A DNA stretch of 64,000 nucleotides from Thermotoga profunda AZM34c06 (GCF_000828675.1 NZ_AP014510.1:1817413-1881412), one strand, 5' to 3'; shown: positions 26,241 to 35,349, counted from the stretch's first letter. A program made the numbers and translations. The notes: generated from the sequence alone by a model not told the origin.

Positions 26241-26741
26241 TTGATCAAAAAAATAACGTTTCTCTTACTTTGGATATCTCTGACAGTGGCTGTGTTGTAC
26301 TTTTTGCAATTGAATAATTCACAAGCGCTTACGAGAGTCTTTTTACCAGTGAATTTCATATCGATTGTTGTTGCTCTTATTCATGGTACATTGATTGCAA
26401 CGTTGGTTGGATTCTTTGCTCCTTTGGCGGGCTTTCTTGCTACTGGTTTCCCACAGATAGACTTTCTCGTGCTGATGATTCTTGAGCCAGTGATAATTGG
26501 TCTGTTGACGTGCTTTTTATACGCAAAGGTGAAAAAATTGTATCTAACAATAGCAATTGATTTCGTTTTAGCGAAAATGGTCGTAGCAGTAACTGCATAT
26601 TTGTTCAGAGTAGATATGAAGATACAAACCGACATTCTATTAGGACTGGTTGGTTTGAGTTTACAGATGATTTTTATTCCGATGATTCAAAAAATTCTGG
26701 TAAAATCATTTAAGATCGAAAAACAAAAAGGAGGTATTTAA
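26241..26741 (+). CDS. ECF-transporter substrate-binding (S) component
   Basis: A 166-residue membrane protein with five or six hydrophobic segments. The stretch LPVNFISIVVALIHGTLIATLVGFFAPLAGFLATGFPQ is typical of S components of energy-coupling-factor vitamin transporters, where a gated hydrophobic core and a TGxP loop recur. The T and A components are not nearby, as usual for group-II ECF systems. The TTG start follows AGGAGG by 8 bases. It sits between the dehydrogenase genes and yajC. The vitamin is unknown. Confidence 0.7.
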   Translation: MIKKITFLLLWISLTVAVLYFLQLNNSQALTRVFLPVNFISIVVALIHGTLIATLVGFFAPLAGFLATGFPQIDFLVLMILEPVIIGLLTCFLYAKVKKLYLTIAIDFVLAKMVVAVTAYLFRVDMKIQTDILLGLVGLSLQMIFIPMIQKILVKSFKIEKQKGGI

Positions 26742-26742
26742 G

Positions 26743-27123
26743 GTGGAAATAATCTACAGTGCGGCGCCGGGAGCGACAAGCAGCGCTCCAAGTACAACTG
26801 CTACAGGATCAGGTTTCAGTTTCATCTTTCTTTTGATTATACTCTTTGCGATGTTTTATTTTCTCATGATTTTGCCACAGAGAAGAAGAGAGAAACAGTT
26901 CCGCGATATGATTTCAAATATGAAGCGTGGCGATACGGTTGTGACTGTTGGCGGAATCGTGGGGAAAGTCATAGACATCAAGAAAGATACAATCAAAATC
27001 AAGACAGCCATGACGACAGAACTTGAAGTTACAAAAAGGGCAATAGCAACTGTTTTAAAGGAAGAAGTCAAAGAGAAAGAGGAAACAAAGGAACAGGAGG
27101 AAAAAGACAAGGAACAAAATTGA
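26743..27123 (+). CDS. yajC: Preprotein translocase subunit YajC
   Basis: A 126-residue single-span inner-membrane protein. The membrane segment FIFLLIILFAMFYFLMILP is followed by PQRRREKQ and KRGDTVVTVGGIVGKV, the family signature. The C terminus is a run of Glu and Lys. GTG 26743 begins 2 bases after the ECF gene. YajC associates with SecDF, whose genes follow. Confidence 0.96.
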   Translation: MEIIYSAAPGATSSAPSTTATGSGFSFIFLLIILFAMFYFLMILPQRRREKQFRDMISNMKRGDTVVTVGGIVGKVIDIKKDTIKIKTAMTTELEVTKRAIATVLKEEVKEKEETKEQEEKDKEQN

Positions 27124-27132
27124 GGAGGGAAC

Positions 27133-28566
27133 ATGACCATGAGAGCAAACAGAGTGAGGCTCATAGTTGTAATTGCTGTCATCTTTGCTGCCTTCCTTGC
27201 TTTGTTGTGGCCCAGTAAGGGTCAAAGTTATAAAGGCCTGGCAGCGATCTTTCAGCGCATACCTTTGGGACTCGATATCAAAGGCGGAGCGCGTCTGGAA
27301 TACAGGGTAGATGTAGAGGCGGGAGTTGAGAATCCAAGCGAAGTTGTTGACAATGTCTGGACAGTTTTGAGAAATAGGCTCGATGCAGCGGGATATACCG
27401 AGGCAACGGTGAGGAAAGCCTTTAGAGAAAATAATTCTTTCATAGTAATAGAAATTCCCGCGGCAACAGACACGACGAAGGCTGAAAAGTTACTCGGCTC
27501 TACTGGTGTGATGTATTTTGGACAGGTCTTGGAAGAAAGCCAAATTGATCCCCAAACAGACCCAAGACTCAGAGATCTGGCTAAGATAAAAAGAGCCGAA
27601 TGGTTACCTGCAAGAGATCAAAAGATTTGGTATCTCGTAAGACAGGAAATAATGCTTGTGAAAGATTTGAAATTGGTTTCACCTCAAATAGTTTCAGCCA
27701 GCCCAGTGCCCGAGACCCGTGCGGGAAGATTTGGGTACAAAGTGACCTTTGAATTAGCCAGCAAAGATGCAGAGATGTTCAAGAAGATTACACAACAATT
27801 GGTTGTGCCGGAAGCTTCTATTGGCAGTGCCACGGCAAAGGAAAAACGCCTTGCCATTGTTTTGGACAACGTGGTACAATTCGCTGGTTATGTCATCTCT
27901 GTTATTCCAGATGGAAAGGCTGAGATAACTGGCAATTTCTCCATCGAAGAAGCAAAGCAACTTGCAGCGATACTCAGAAGTGGAGCTCTGCCGGCAAGAC
28001 TTGAAAAAGTCTCTGCGGGATGGGTAGCTCCACTGCTCGGTTCGGATATCGTGAGAACATCTCTTTGGGCAGGAATAGTGGGATTGATAATAGTATTTAT
28101 TTACATGATTTTAGTCTATGGAATACAAGGAATCATAGCTGACATAGCGTTAATTTACAACACCATATTGTTGCTCGGTGTGCTCGCCGCGACTGGTTCG
28201 ATACTGACACTCCCAGGTATCGCCGGTATAATCTTCACAATTGGAACAACCGTTGATGGAAACATCATCATTGCCGAGAGAATTAAAGAGGAGTTGAGAG
28301 CTGGAAAATCGATAAAAGCGGCAATAAACTCTGGTTTTGGCAGATGCTTTATCACATTGTTTGATGCCAATCTCACTACCATTATCGCTGGTTTGGCACT
28401 GTATTATTTTGGTACTGGAACAGTCAAGGGATTTGCTATAACACTGATCATAGGTGTGCTTGGAAGTTTCTTTGTGAACATAGTCCTTTCACGACTCCTG
28501 ACTGAGGCTTTTAGCTCTCTAATTCGTAAACCAGCAGTCGTTGAAGAAGGGGGAGCTCAGTCATGA
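27133..28566 (+). CDS. secD: Protein translocase subunit SecD
   Basis: A 477-residue RND-type membrane protein that uses the proton gradient to aid late export. The LGLDIKGGARLEY segment near residue 45, a large periplasmic P1 region and six membrane spans are visible. FTIGTTVDGNIIIAERIKEELRAGKS is the conserved transmembrane-4 to loop region with the functional Asp. Several C-terminal spans follow (to ~460). ATG 27133 follows GAGGAGGG. It overlaps secF by 4 bases. Confidence 0.97.
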   Translation: MTMRANRVRLIVVIAVIFAAFLALLWPSKGQSYKGLAAIFQRIPLGLDIKGGARLEYRVDVEAGVENPSEVVDNVWTVLRNRLDAAGYTEATVRKAFRENNSFIVIEIPAATDTTKAEKLLGSTGVMYFGQVLEESQIDPQTDPRLRDLAKIKRAEWLPARDQKIWYLVRQEIMLVKDLKLVSPQIVSASPVPETRAGRFGYKVTFELASKDAEMFKKITQQLVVPEASIGSATAKEKRLAIVLDNVVQFAGYVISVIPDGKAEITGNFSIEEAKQLAAILRSGALPARLEKVSAGWVAPLLGSDIVRTSLWAGIVGLIIVFIYMILVYGIQGIIADIALIYNTILLLGVLAATGSILTLPGIAGIIFTIGTTVDGNIIIAERIKEELRAGKSIKAAINSGFGRCFITLFDANLTTIIAGLALYYFGTGTVKGFAITLIIGVLGSFFVNIVLSRLLTEAFSSLIRKPAVVEEGGAQS

Positions 28567-29459
28567 AACACTTTGATTTTGTAGGTAAAAGAAGAATTTT
28601 CATATCAATCTCTGTTATATTGGTAGCATTGAGTTTGGTTTTCATTTTCACAAAGGGTTTTAATTTCGGCGTGGAATTCTTGGGCGGCTCAGAGTTGATA
28701 TTGAGAGTTGAATCTTCCAATTTCACAGAAGCTGATGTGAGAAAGATTTTAAGCGATATATCAACTGAATTTTCATCGGCACGTGTAACAAGAGTGAGAT
28801 CTGTCGGAGATCCAGAGGATATAGTTAAGTTCTCAATAACTTTGACAAAAACCTTTAGCGCAGAGGAAAAGGCAGATCTTCAAGCAAAAATAGAATCAAA
28901 GGTATCTGAGAGAAATATAAAGGGTCAAGTGGTTTCATTTAATGAAACAGGTGGTTCTGCCGCAGAAGAAGTCAGAAGACTCACATGGCGTGCGGTAATA
29001 ATAACACTTGTTGCGATACTCGTTTATATCACATTGAGATTCAACTTCGTCTTCGGTGTTGGTGCAACCCTTGCTCTGGTACATGATGTTGTTGTGACGA
29101 TGGGGTTCTTCTCGATTTTCAGTTATGAGTTGAATGTTCCGGCTGTAGCAGCGTTTTTGACATTAATCGGTTATTCATTGAACAACACAATAATCGTATA
29201 CGACAGAATAAGGGAAAACATGAAGAAATTCAAAGGTAAGGAAATATCATTTGTTGTGAATGACAGTATAAACCAAGTTTTTAGAAGAACCATAAACACT
29301 TCCTTGACTACATTTTTTGTGGTCTTTGTTCTTTTACTCTTTGCCGGTAATGCCATTAAACCTTTTGCATTTGGTATGACAATCGGTACAGTTGTTGGAA
29401 CATATTCATCGATTTACATCGCAAGTCCATTGGTGATACGTTGGGTCAAAAATAGGTGA
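28563..29459 (+). CDS. secF: Protein translocase subunit SecF
   Basis: A 298-residue partner of SecD. The N-terminal span is followed by the FNFGVEFLGGSELILRV signature (SecF GxxF-GG motif), a periplasmic domain and five further spans. SLNNTIIVYDRIRENM is the conserved central motif. The start ATGA overlaps the SecD stop. A strong terminator follows at once, ending the operon. Confidence 0.97.
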   Translation: MKHFDFVGKRRIFISISVILVALSLVFIFTKGFNFGVEFLGGSELILRVESSNFTEADVRKILSDISTEFSSARVTRVRSVGDPEDIVKFSITLTKTFSAEEKADLQAKIESKVSERNIKGQVVSFNETGGSAAEEVRRLTWRAVIITLVAILVYITLRFNFVFGVGATLALVHDVVVTMGFFSIFSYELNVPAVAAFLTLIGYSLNNTIIVYDRIRENMKKFKGKEISFVVNDSINQVFRRTINTSLTTFFVVFVLLLFAGNAIKPFAFGMTIGTVVGTYSSIYIASPLVIRWVKNR

Positions 29460-29461
29460 TC

Positions 29462-29488
29462 AAAGCCCCCTGTAAAGGGGGCTTTTTT
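29462..29488. terminator. Bidirectional terminator between secF and rmlA
   Basis: AAAGCCCCC and GGGGGCTTT form a 9-bp stem with a TGTAAA loop and TTTTTT after it on the plus strand. It also lies immediately downstream of the rmlA stop on the minus strand. Confidence 0.9.
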
Positions 29489-30555
29489 CAAAGTTGAATC
29501 GAGCTTAGATCTCCCACAACTAATCGAGCTGCCTTTGGAATCCCACCATTTTGGAAAACTCTGGCACCTTTACCGAGTATAGAAGAATCAATACGAGTTG
29601 TGACATTTGTGATGCTACTTTGATCCATGAGAATAGAATTTTCTATCTCACAATTTTCTAAAGATACATTGTTACCAACAGCTGTGTATGGTCCAATATA
29701 GCTGTTTATGATTTTGCAATTTCCCCCTATGATGACAGGTCCGCGAATGAGTGAACCTACTATAATAGAGCCGTTTCCAACACATACCCTACCCTGAATT
29801 GTACTGGTCTCGTCCAACTTACCTAAAAGATATTCTTTTTTCACATTGTCTAAGATCTTTCTGTTTGCTTCGAGTAAATCTTCGGGTTTTCCCGTGTCTT
29901 TCCACCAGCCTGTTATTACATGCGCTTTTACAGAATGTCCATTCTTTACAAGATAATCAATAGCATCTGTTATTTCAAGTTCACCCCTCCAAGATGGTTT
30001 GATGTTTTCTATTGCAGTGAAGACATTCTCTCGAAACATATACACACCAACTATTGCAAGATCACTGGGTGGTTCCTTTGGCTTTTCAACAACGTATTTT
30101 ATTCTCTCATTTTCCAGAACAGCCACTCCATAAGCCCTTGGATCTTGAACGTGTGCGAGCAAAACAATGGCGTCGGTCTCAGTTTTCATGAAATTCTCAA
30201 TAACGGGACTTATATCTTCAAAAATCAGATTATCTCCAAGAACCATTAAGAATGGGTCGTCTTTTATGAAATCTTTCGCCTGATATACCGCATGAGCGAT
30301 TCCTCTTGGTTGTTCCTGAACAACATACTCGATTGAAAGTCCAAATTCATGACCATCTTTCAGAACATTCACAAACAGATCTCTATTCTCTGGACTCACG
30401 ACTATTGCTATTTGTGTGACGCCGGCATTTTTCATAAAATCGAGCGTGTACTGAATAACAGGTCTGTTCGCCACGGGTATCAAGTGCTTTGCCGTGGTAT
30501 AGGTCAAGGGTCTGAGTCTGGTACCCTTTCCAGCACACAATACAAGTCCCTTCAC
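29488..30555 (-). CDS. rmlA: Glucose-1-phosphate thymidylyltransferase (long RmlA type)
   Basis: A 355-residue nucleotidyltransferase that makes dTDP-glucose from glucose-1-phosphate and dTTP. The pyrophosphorylase motif CAGKGTRLRPLTYTTAKHLIPV is followed by QEQPRGIAHAV, LGDN (metal-binding Asp) and VEKPKEPPS. The last ~110 residues are a left-handed beta-helix (hexapeptide) domain, so this is the long bacterial/archaeal form. The GTG start is preceded by GAGGAGGTG. It is the last gene of a five-gene minus-strand run; no rmlBCD follows. Confidence 0.92.
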   Translation of the reverse strand: MKGLVLCAGKGTRLRPLTYTTAKHLIPVANRPVIQYTLDFMKNAGVTQIAIVVSPENRDLFVNVLKDGHEFGLSIEYVVQEQPRGIAHAVYQAKDFIKDDPFLMVLGDNLIFEDISPVIENFMKTETDAIVLLAHVQDPRAYGVAVLENERIKYVVEKPKEPPSDLAIVGVYMFRENVFTAIENIKPSWRGELEITDAIDYLVKNGHSVKAHVITGWWKDTGKPEDLLEANRKILDNVKKEYLLGKLDETSTIQGRVCVGNGSIIVGSLIRGPVIIGGNCKIINSYIGPYTAVGNNVSLENCEIENSILMDQSSITNVTTRIDSSILGKGARVFQNGGIPKAARLVVGDLSSIQL

Positions 30556-30567
30556 TGAATCACCTCC

Positions 30568-31818
30568 TCATTGATTTATCAGAAAGACAGAAGAAAGATC
30601 AAAACCGATAAAGGGTTTTTCACTTTCAAAACCAAATCTCAAGCCAGCCGTCAATTCTTCAAACTGTGGTAGAAGGTTCTCGAAGGTATAAGCAACTCTG
30701 GCAGCAAGCGAATACTGCGATTTCACATCACCGATGAGCCAGTGAGTACCTGAGGGTATCGTTCCACCATGCCAAGGTTTATCCGGCGTTCTTGTACCAT
30801 ATATCAACCCTTCGTAAATTGCGCTGATCGACCATCCTTCATTCGAATATTCCAGAGAAATAGAACAAGCTATGTTGTTTTCACCGTGTTTATAACCGAT
30901 CATATTCTCTTCGATGGGAAGATTTGAGCCTTCGAAATAGACATATTCGTATGGTCTACTGGAAGTCGTTCTTTGAAAAGTAAATGCAGTGGCACCTGCT
31001 ACTTCGAATGTCAACCTGTATGGTCCACTTTTTCCGGAAAAGCCAAACAGGAAAGCCATCTTATCTGGATTTTGGAAGCCTTGTGGATTGAGAAATCTGT
31101 TCATGTTGATGTCATCTATGAGAATTTCTGAATAAACAGAATAATTTTTACCAGTATACCTTACCCAGCCACCAATCATTGAATTGTCGTCTAATTCAGA
31201 TGTGGGATATTCCCAAGGTGCGTTTAAATGCCAGAATTCCTGTATACCAGGCGCTGGAATTGGAATGAAAAAATAATATGGATCGAAAAATCTTTTTAAA
31301 TATAGAACGCTCTCTTCATAGGCTATTTCAAGGCCATCTAAAGGCGAGTAAATGATGGATCTGTAATTAAAACCCTTGATTGGCTTGCTATCGTTTTCCA
31401 CAAATCTAAGACCGCCCCACAGGGTTTCAACTCTGAACTTCCCAAAAGATCCGTAGTAGATCGATGGATATGAAAAATCACTTTCATCGACAAAGAGTTT
31501 GTAAATATTCCCAGGTCCTATTGAATGTCCTTTTACACCTACTTGGATCAAAAAGATATCGTTTTTCCATTCAAAAAAGCCTTCATCCCAATACCAATAA
31601 TTGCACCAAAGATCATCTGCGTACGGTGGAATTACCTGATTGTCCCTTTTGAAACCACCGCTCGCTGTAAAGGAAGTTCCCATGAAAGGTACTATCACAG
31701 AGAATTTGGTAAGGTCAGTTGGCTGATCAAAATCGTATTCGATCCATCCATCAAATTTAAAGGTAAAACCAAAATAAAAAACACCAAGAATGGTCAAGAT
31801 AAAAACCAGATTTTTCAT
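30568..31818 (-). CDS. Predicted outer-envelope beta-barrel protein
   Basis: A ~416-residue protein with a signal peptide (MKNLVFILTILGVFYFG). The rest alternates short amphipathic strands rich in Tyr, Trp, Phe and Gly with polar turns, and ends in a final strand (FIGFDLSSVFLIN) without an insertion tail, as in outer-membrane barrels. It recalls Wzi/capsule-assembly-type or porin-like barrels, but no specific family was certain. ATG 31818 is 8 bases after GGGGTGG. It lies between a glycerophosphodiesterase and rmlA, which suggests an envelope role in the toga. Confidence 0.6.
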   Translation of the reverse strand: MKNLVFILTILGVFYFGFTFKFDGWIEYDFDQPTDLTKFSVIVPFMGTSFTASGGFKRDNQVIPPYADDLWCNYWYWDEGFFEWKNDIFLIQVGVKGHSIGPGNIYKLFVDESDFSYPSIYYGSFGKFRVETLWGGLRFVENDSKPIKGFNYRSIIYSPLDGLEIAYEESVLYLKRFFDPYYFFIPIPAPGIQEFWHLNAPWEYPTSELDDNSMIGGWVRYTGKNYSVYSEILIDDINMNRFLNPQGFQNPDKMAFLFGFSGKSGPYRLTFEVAGATAFTFQRTTSSRPYEYVYFEGSNLPIEENMIGYKHGENNIACSISLEYSNEGWSISAIYEGLIYGTRTPDKPWHGGTIPSGTHWLIGDVKSQYSLAARVAYTFENLLPQFEELTAGLRFGFESEKPFIGFDLSSVFLINQ

Positions 31819-31851
31819 GTGATAAACCACCCCACGAGTGATTTGATCAAA

Positions 31852-32559
31852 TCAATTTTTCGCTCTCAAATACTTCACAAAACTATCGACATCGTTTGTT
31901 ATGACACCATCTATACTGTTCTTGACCTTTTCATATTTTTGTAAATCATCCAATGTCCATATAAAGATCTTCACGTTGTGCTTTTTGATCAGATTGCATA
32001 TAATATTGAAATAATCAGGATAATCAATCAATTGATGAGGCAGATGCATCGAATATGGTTTATGCTCGAGCAAACTTTCTACAAGTTTAATTGGGTCATC
32101 TTTCAATTCTTCACCAACCAAAAAACCAAATTTCATCTGCGGGTATTTCTTTATCAAATCAGCTATGAGATCATGATGAAATGATGAGATAACGCTGTTT
32201 TCGACCAACGAATATTTTCTGATCAACTCTATGGCATTCTCGGCTACCCTGTGTTCTTTGAATTCGGCGTTCAACAACTTTTCTTTTGGAATGATCGAAA
32301 GTACCTCTTCAAAAGTTGGAATGGATTCACCATCCCGATTGTATTTTTTAAGCTCATTCAAAGTCAATTCGGCGACTTTAAGCTGGACACCGAAGAGTCT
32401 TTGCAGATCTTCATCGTGAATTACCACGATCTTTCCATCTGCCGTCATTCTCAAATCCAATTCAAGACCATCTGCACCGTATTCAAAACCTTTTTTGAAA
32501 GCCTTTAAAGTATTCTCGGGGAACTTTGCAGAATATCCTCTGTGTGCAAAAATCACCAT
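31852..32559 (-). CDS. Glycerophosphodiester phosphodiesterase
   Basis: A 235-residue cytoplasmic GDPD that hydrolyses deacylated phospholipid head groups to glycerol-3-phosphate and an alcohol. The motifs FAHRGYSAKFPENTLKAF, ADGLELDLRMTADGKIVVIHDE (both catalytic His and the metal-binding Glu/Asp) and WTLDD near the end are intact. ATG 32559 follows AGGAGG and overlaps the lipoprotein gene by 7 bases. Confidence 0.95.
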   Translation of the reverse strand: MVIFAHRGYSAKFPENTLKAFKKGFEYGADGLELDLRMTADGKIVVIHDEDLQRLFGVQLKVAELTLNELKKYNRDGESIPTFEEVLSIIPKEKLLNAEFKEHRVAENAIELIRKYSLVENSVISSFHHDLIADLIKKYPQMKFGFLVGEELKDDPIKLVESLLEHKPYSMHLPHQLIDYPDYFNIICNLIKKHNVKIFIWTLDDLQKYEKVKNSIDGVITNDVDSFVKYLRAKN

Positions 32560-33029
32560 CTTCTTAATCCTCCTATTCGAGCAAAATTGTCCATCACGTA
32601 ATTTGCAAAGACTTCAGCATTTGAAGAAGATTCAACGACAAATAGCCAAGTGTCTTTCCACCACGCAACGATGTACTTCCCATCTTTCTTTGTACTGTAC
32701 AAACCACTGGTCGGGAAGTCCAAATACGTCCTCGAACTCCAAATACCGAAATTCTTAACTATCTCTTTCCAACCATCTTTTGCAGATCCATTGTAGAATT
32801 TGAAGCCATAGAAAAGATAGTTTGCCCCGTCTTTCAAATAACTCGCCACAGCACCTTTTTGTTTGACAGTTCCATATCCATCTATTTCTTCAGAAAAGAT
32901 CAATGTATATCCATCTTGAACGGATCTGAGAGCCGAAGTGAGAGAATACGCATTTGGAGGAACATAAACAGGTCTTAACATGCAACCAGTTAAAAGTAAG
33001 GCAAAGAAAGTAACAATTATTTTTTTCAT
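32553..33029 (-). CDS. Small predicted lipoprotein, unknown function
   Basis: A 158-residue protein with lipobox LLTGC (Cys16). The mature part is beta-rich with repeated aromatic residues (GYTLIFSEEIDGYGTVKQKG, YLFYGFKFYNG, YIVAWWKDTWLFVVE). It looks like a single-domain anchored protein. No family was recognised. The start overlaps the metallo-hydrolase stop (ATGA) and the end overlaps the glycerophosphodiesterase gene. Confidence 0.7.
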   Translation of the reverse strand: MKKIIVTFFALLLTGCMLRPVYVPPNAYSLTSALRSVQDGYTLIFSEEIDGYGTVKQKGAVASYLKDGANYLFYGFKFYNGSAKDGWKEIVKNFGIWSSRTYLDFPTSGLYSTKKDGKYIVAWWKDTWLFVVESSSNAEVFANYVMDNFARIGGLRRW

Positions 33030-33640
33030 CTTAAAGCCTCCCTGAGAAAAAGATTCTTCTCAAGTACATCTGCAACAGTACCATATTCCATATGCCCTGG
33101 TAATATCAAAGAATTTGGATCGGTTTTTTTGAAAATGATCGATAGTTTTTTCAGACTTTCCAACATAGAATTTTCATCGGATTCAGGAAAATCAGTCCTA
33201 CCTATACTGTCAATAAAGATTGTATCACCTGTGAAGAATACCTTGTCTGTCACGAAAACAACAGAACCTGGTGTGTGACCTGGCGTTTCAATTATCTGAA
33301 AGTGCCAATCTCCTATCTTCAGCTCGTTAGCGAATATTTCGCATTGATTCATGTAACGATAACTGGTACCGAAAAAATGAGACTTGTTCAGCATTGCATC
33401 TGAAAGACCTTTCAGATCAGATTTTGAAATATACACCTTCAATGGCTTGAGTTCGGTCAAACCACAGATATGGTCAAAATGCATGTGTGTCAAAAGAACA
33501 ATACACTCTTGATCAACGATCTTTCCCACACCGTATCCTGGGTCTATCACTATTGGTGGATTATTTTCCAGAACGTAGGTATTTGTACCTATTGGTCCTG
33601 TTAAAGTGTGTGTTATGTGAGCATTGATTTTTGATGTCAT
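33026..33640 (-). CDS. Metallo-beta-lactamase-fold hydrolase (glyoxalase-II-like)
   Basis: A ~204-residue MBL-fold hydrolase. The metal ligands are visible: THMHFDH, GHTPGS, GDTIF and GHMEYG near the end. Glyoxalase II and related thioesterases or persulfide dioxygenases share this outline, so the substrate is open. ATG 33640 is 8 bases after AGGAG. It is the first gene of the minus-strand run and is divergent from the phospholipase-D-like gene, with only 27 bases between starts. Confidence 0.88.
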   Translation of the reverse strand: MTSKINAHITHTLTGPIGTNTYVLENNPPIVIDPGYGVGKIVDQECIVLLTHMHFDHICGLTELKPLKVYISKSDLKGLSDAMLNKSHFFGTSYRYMNQCEIFANELKIGDWHFQIIETPGHTPGSVVFVTDKVFFTGDTIFIDSIGRTDFPESDENSMLESLKKLSIIFKKTDPNSLILPGHMEYGTVADVLEKNLFLREALR

Positions 33641-33660
33641 AGATACCACTCCTGTATAAT
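33631..33660 (+). promoter_or_regulatory. Promoter of the phospholipase-D-like gene, giving a near-leaderless mRNA
   Basis: TTGATG (33631-33636), an 18-base spacer and TATAAT (33655-33660). The ATG is at 33668, so the expected transcription start falls on or just before the start codon. No ribosome site is present. Confidence 0.65.
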
Positions 33661-33667
33661 CATTTTG

Positions 33668-34549
33668 ATGAGATACACAGTTCTGTTCTTAATAATATCA
33701 TGTACAGTCTTGGCACAACAGGTTTTATTTACTCCGTTGAATTCTTCTGCTATAATTGCAGGTTTAATCGATTGTGCTGAATTTGAAGTATCGATATGTA
33801 CCTTTTCTATAGATGAACCAAAGATAGTTCTTGCACTCGAGAATGCCGTCAAAAGAGGTGTAAAGGTTAGAGTGATCTCTGAAACACCATTCACGAGTTG
33901 CTGTATCCCTACGAAAATAGATGCCGAGAATTCTCTTTTTCACATGAAAGTGATGATAGTCGATTCAAAAGTGCTGATCATCGGTTCTGCAAATTTCACC
34001 ACTCATAGTCTGTTTAATTCATACAACGATATTCTTGTCATCGAAGATATGAGTGTAGCAACTGTATTTGAGCAATTTTTCGACGATCTGTGGGAAGGTT
34101 ACGAAAAAAGAATCGAAGCAAAAACACCAAAGATCTACTTTAAGAATTTTCATATAGAACAGACGATACTCGAACAGCTGAGTAAAGCAACCAAAACACT
34201 TGATGTGGCTATGTACGCATTCACACACCCGCAAGTATGGGCACTGGTTAAGATACTTTCAAGCAGAGGAGTCCGAGTGAGAATTTTACTGGATGAATGG
34301 TTTTTCAAGAATTCGAATCTGTCAAAACTACCCTTTGGAGGTATCGAATTAAGGGTAATACGCGACTTTACTTTGCACAGTAAGTTGTTTATAATCGATG
34401 GACGAACAGTTATAACTGGATCTGCAAATGCGACTAAGAGTGGATATGTGAGCAACGCAGAGATGATTGTCATTTTACAAGATAGACAGTTGTGTCAGAG
34501 ATATGTAAAGTACTTTGAAGATATCTGGATGGAAGGAGAGATACCTTGA
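33668..34549 (+). CDS. Secreted phospholipase-D-superfamily protein
   Basis: A 293-residue protein with a signal peptide (MRYTVLFLIISCTVLA) and two phosphodiesterase (HKD-type) motifs. The first is FHMKVMIVDSKVLIIGSANFT, the second LHSKLFIIDGRTVITGSANATKSG; each has the His and Lys. The compact two-motif form resembles the Nuc endonuclease/cardiolipin-synthase-like group, which may cut nucleic acid or phospholipid diesters outside the cytoplasm. It is followed by the HAD gene with a 4-base overlap. Confidence 0.85.
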   Translation: MRYTVLFLIISCTVLAQQVLFTPLNSSAIIAGLIDCAEFEVSICTFSIDEPKIVLALENAVKRGVKVRVISETPFTSCCIPTKIDAENSLFHMKVMIVDSKVLIIGSANFTTHSLFNSYNDILVIEDMSVATVFEQFFDDLWEGYEKRIEAKTPKIYFKNFHIEQTILEQLSKATKTLDVAMYAFTHPQVWALVKILSSRGVRVRILLDEWFFKNSNLSKLPFGGIELRVIRDFTLHSKLFIIDGRTVITGSANATKSGYVSNAEMIVILQDRQLCQRYVKYFEDIWMEGEIP

Positions 34550-35349
34550 AGATATTTGTCTTTGATTTAGATGGGACGATCTTACAAGATACTCATGATA
34601 TTCATCCAAAGAATCTTGAAGCCATTGAAAAACTCATAGAACTTGAAAAAGAAATTGTTTTTGCAAGTGGTCGGATGTTGCCGTCTATGGTAAAGTTACT
34701 CAAAAGGTACTTTTCGCAACAATTTCCATTGATAGCATACAATGGTTCTGTTGCCTGGCTGCCTGAAGTTGGAAAGATTTTGGATGTCAAAATAGATCCT
34801 CAGACAGCGGTAAAAGTAATAGAAATTCTCAGAGAGATGAAGATTCACAGGCAGGCTTATGTCGAAGACAAGCTCGTTGTCGAAGAAGAAAACGATCATG
34901 CAAAGGCATACAGCGATCATTCGCAGATAGAATTAACAGTTGTACCAGATCTGGTTCAAGTTGTCAGAGAGAAGGGCGCGACAAAACTGCTCGCAATAGA
35001 CGAACCACAAAAACTCGATTCTGTGATAATTCACTTGAGAAAGATTTTTCCAAACCTTGCTATTTTCAAATCTTTTATCAATTACCTGGATTTTGTCCCT
35101 GCTCAAGTTGATAAAGGTCGAGCACTTCAGTTGATCGCAAACTACAAAAAATGGGACTTGAAAGATGCCGTTGCATTTGGAGACAACGATAACGATATCG
35201 CATTACTCAGAGCAGTTGGTTTGAAAATCGCAGTCAAGAACGGTACCAAGGCGTTGAAGGAGGTCGCAGATGTCGTTGTTGAGGAGAATACAGAGGGTGG
35301 CCCTGGTATTTTCATTCTTGATATGCTCCAGCGTGGTCTTATCAATTGA
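34546..35349 (+). CDS. HAD-superfamily (Cof-type) phosphatase
   Basis: A 267-residue haloacid-dehalogenase-family phosphatase. Motif I is FDLDGTIL (nucleophile Asp8 and acid Asp10), motif II FASGR, and motif IV GDNDNDIALL. The size and the C2-type cap between motifs II and III are those of Cof/YidA-like sugar-phosphate phosphatases. TTG 34546 overlaps the stop of the previous gene. The last 80 bases also encode the start of the next gene in another frame. Confidence 0.92.
   Translation: MKIFVFDLDGTILQDTHDIHPKNLEAIEKLIELEKEIVFASGRMLPSMVKLLKRYFSQQFPLIAYNGSVAWLPEVGKILDVKIDPQTAVKVIEILREMKIHRQAYVEDKLVVEEENDHAKAYSDHSQIELTVVPDLVQVVREKGATKLLAIDEPQKLDSVIIHLRKIFPNLAIFKSFINYLDFVPAQVDKGRALQLIANYKKWDLKDAVAFGDNDNDIALLRAVGLKIAVKNGTKALKEVADVVVEENTEGGPGIFILDMLQRGLIN

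Noticed and set aside
32553-33029. Small lipoprotein as a spurious frame
   Set aside because: Considered because of short length, but it has a ribosome site, a clear lipobox and operon overlaps, so it was kept as a gene.
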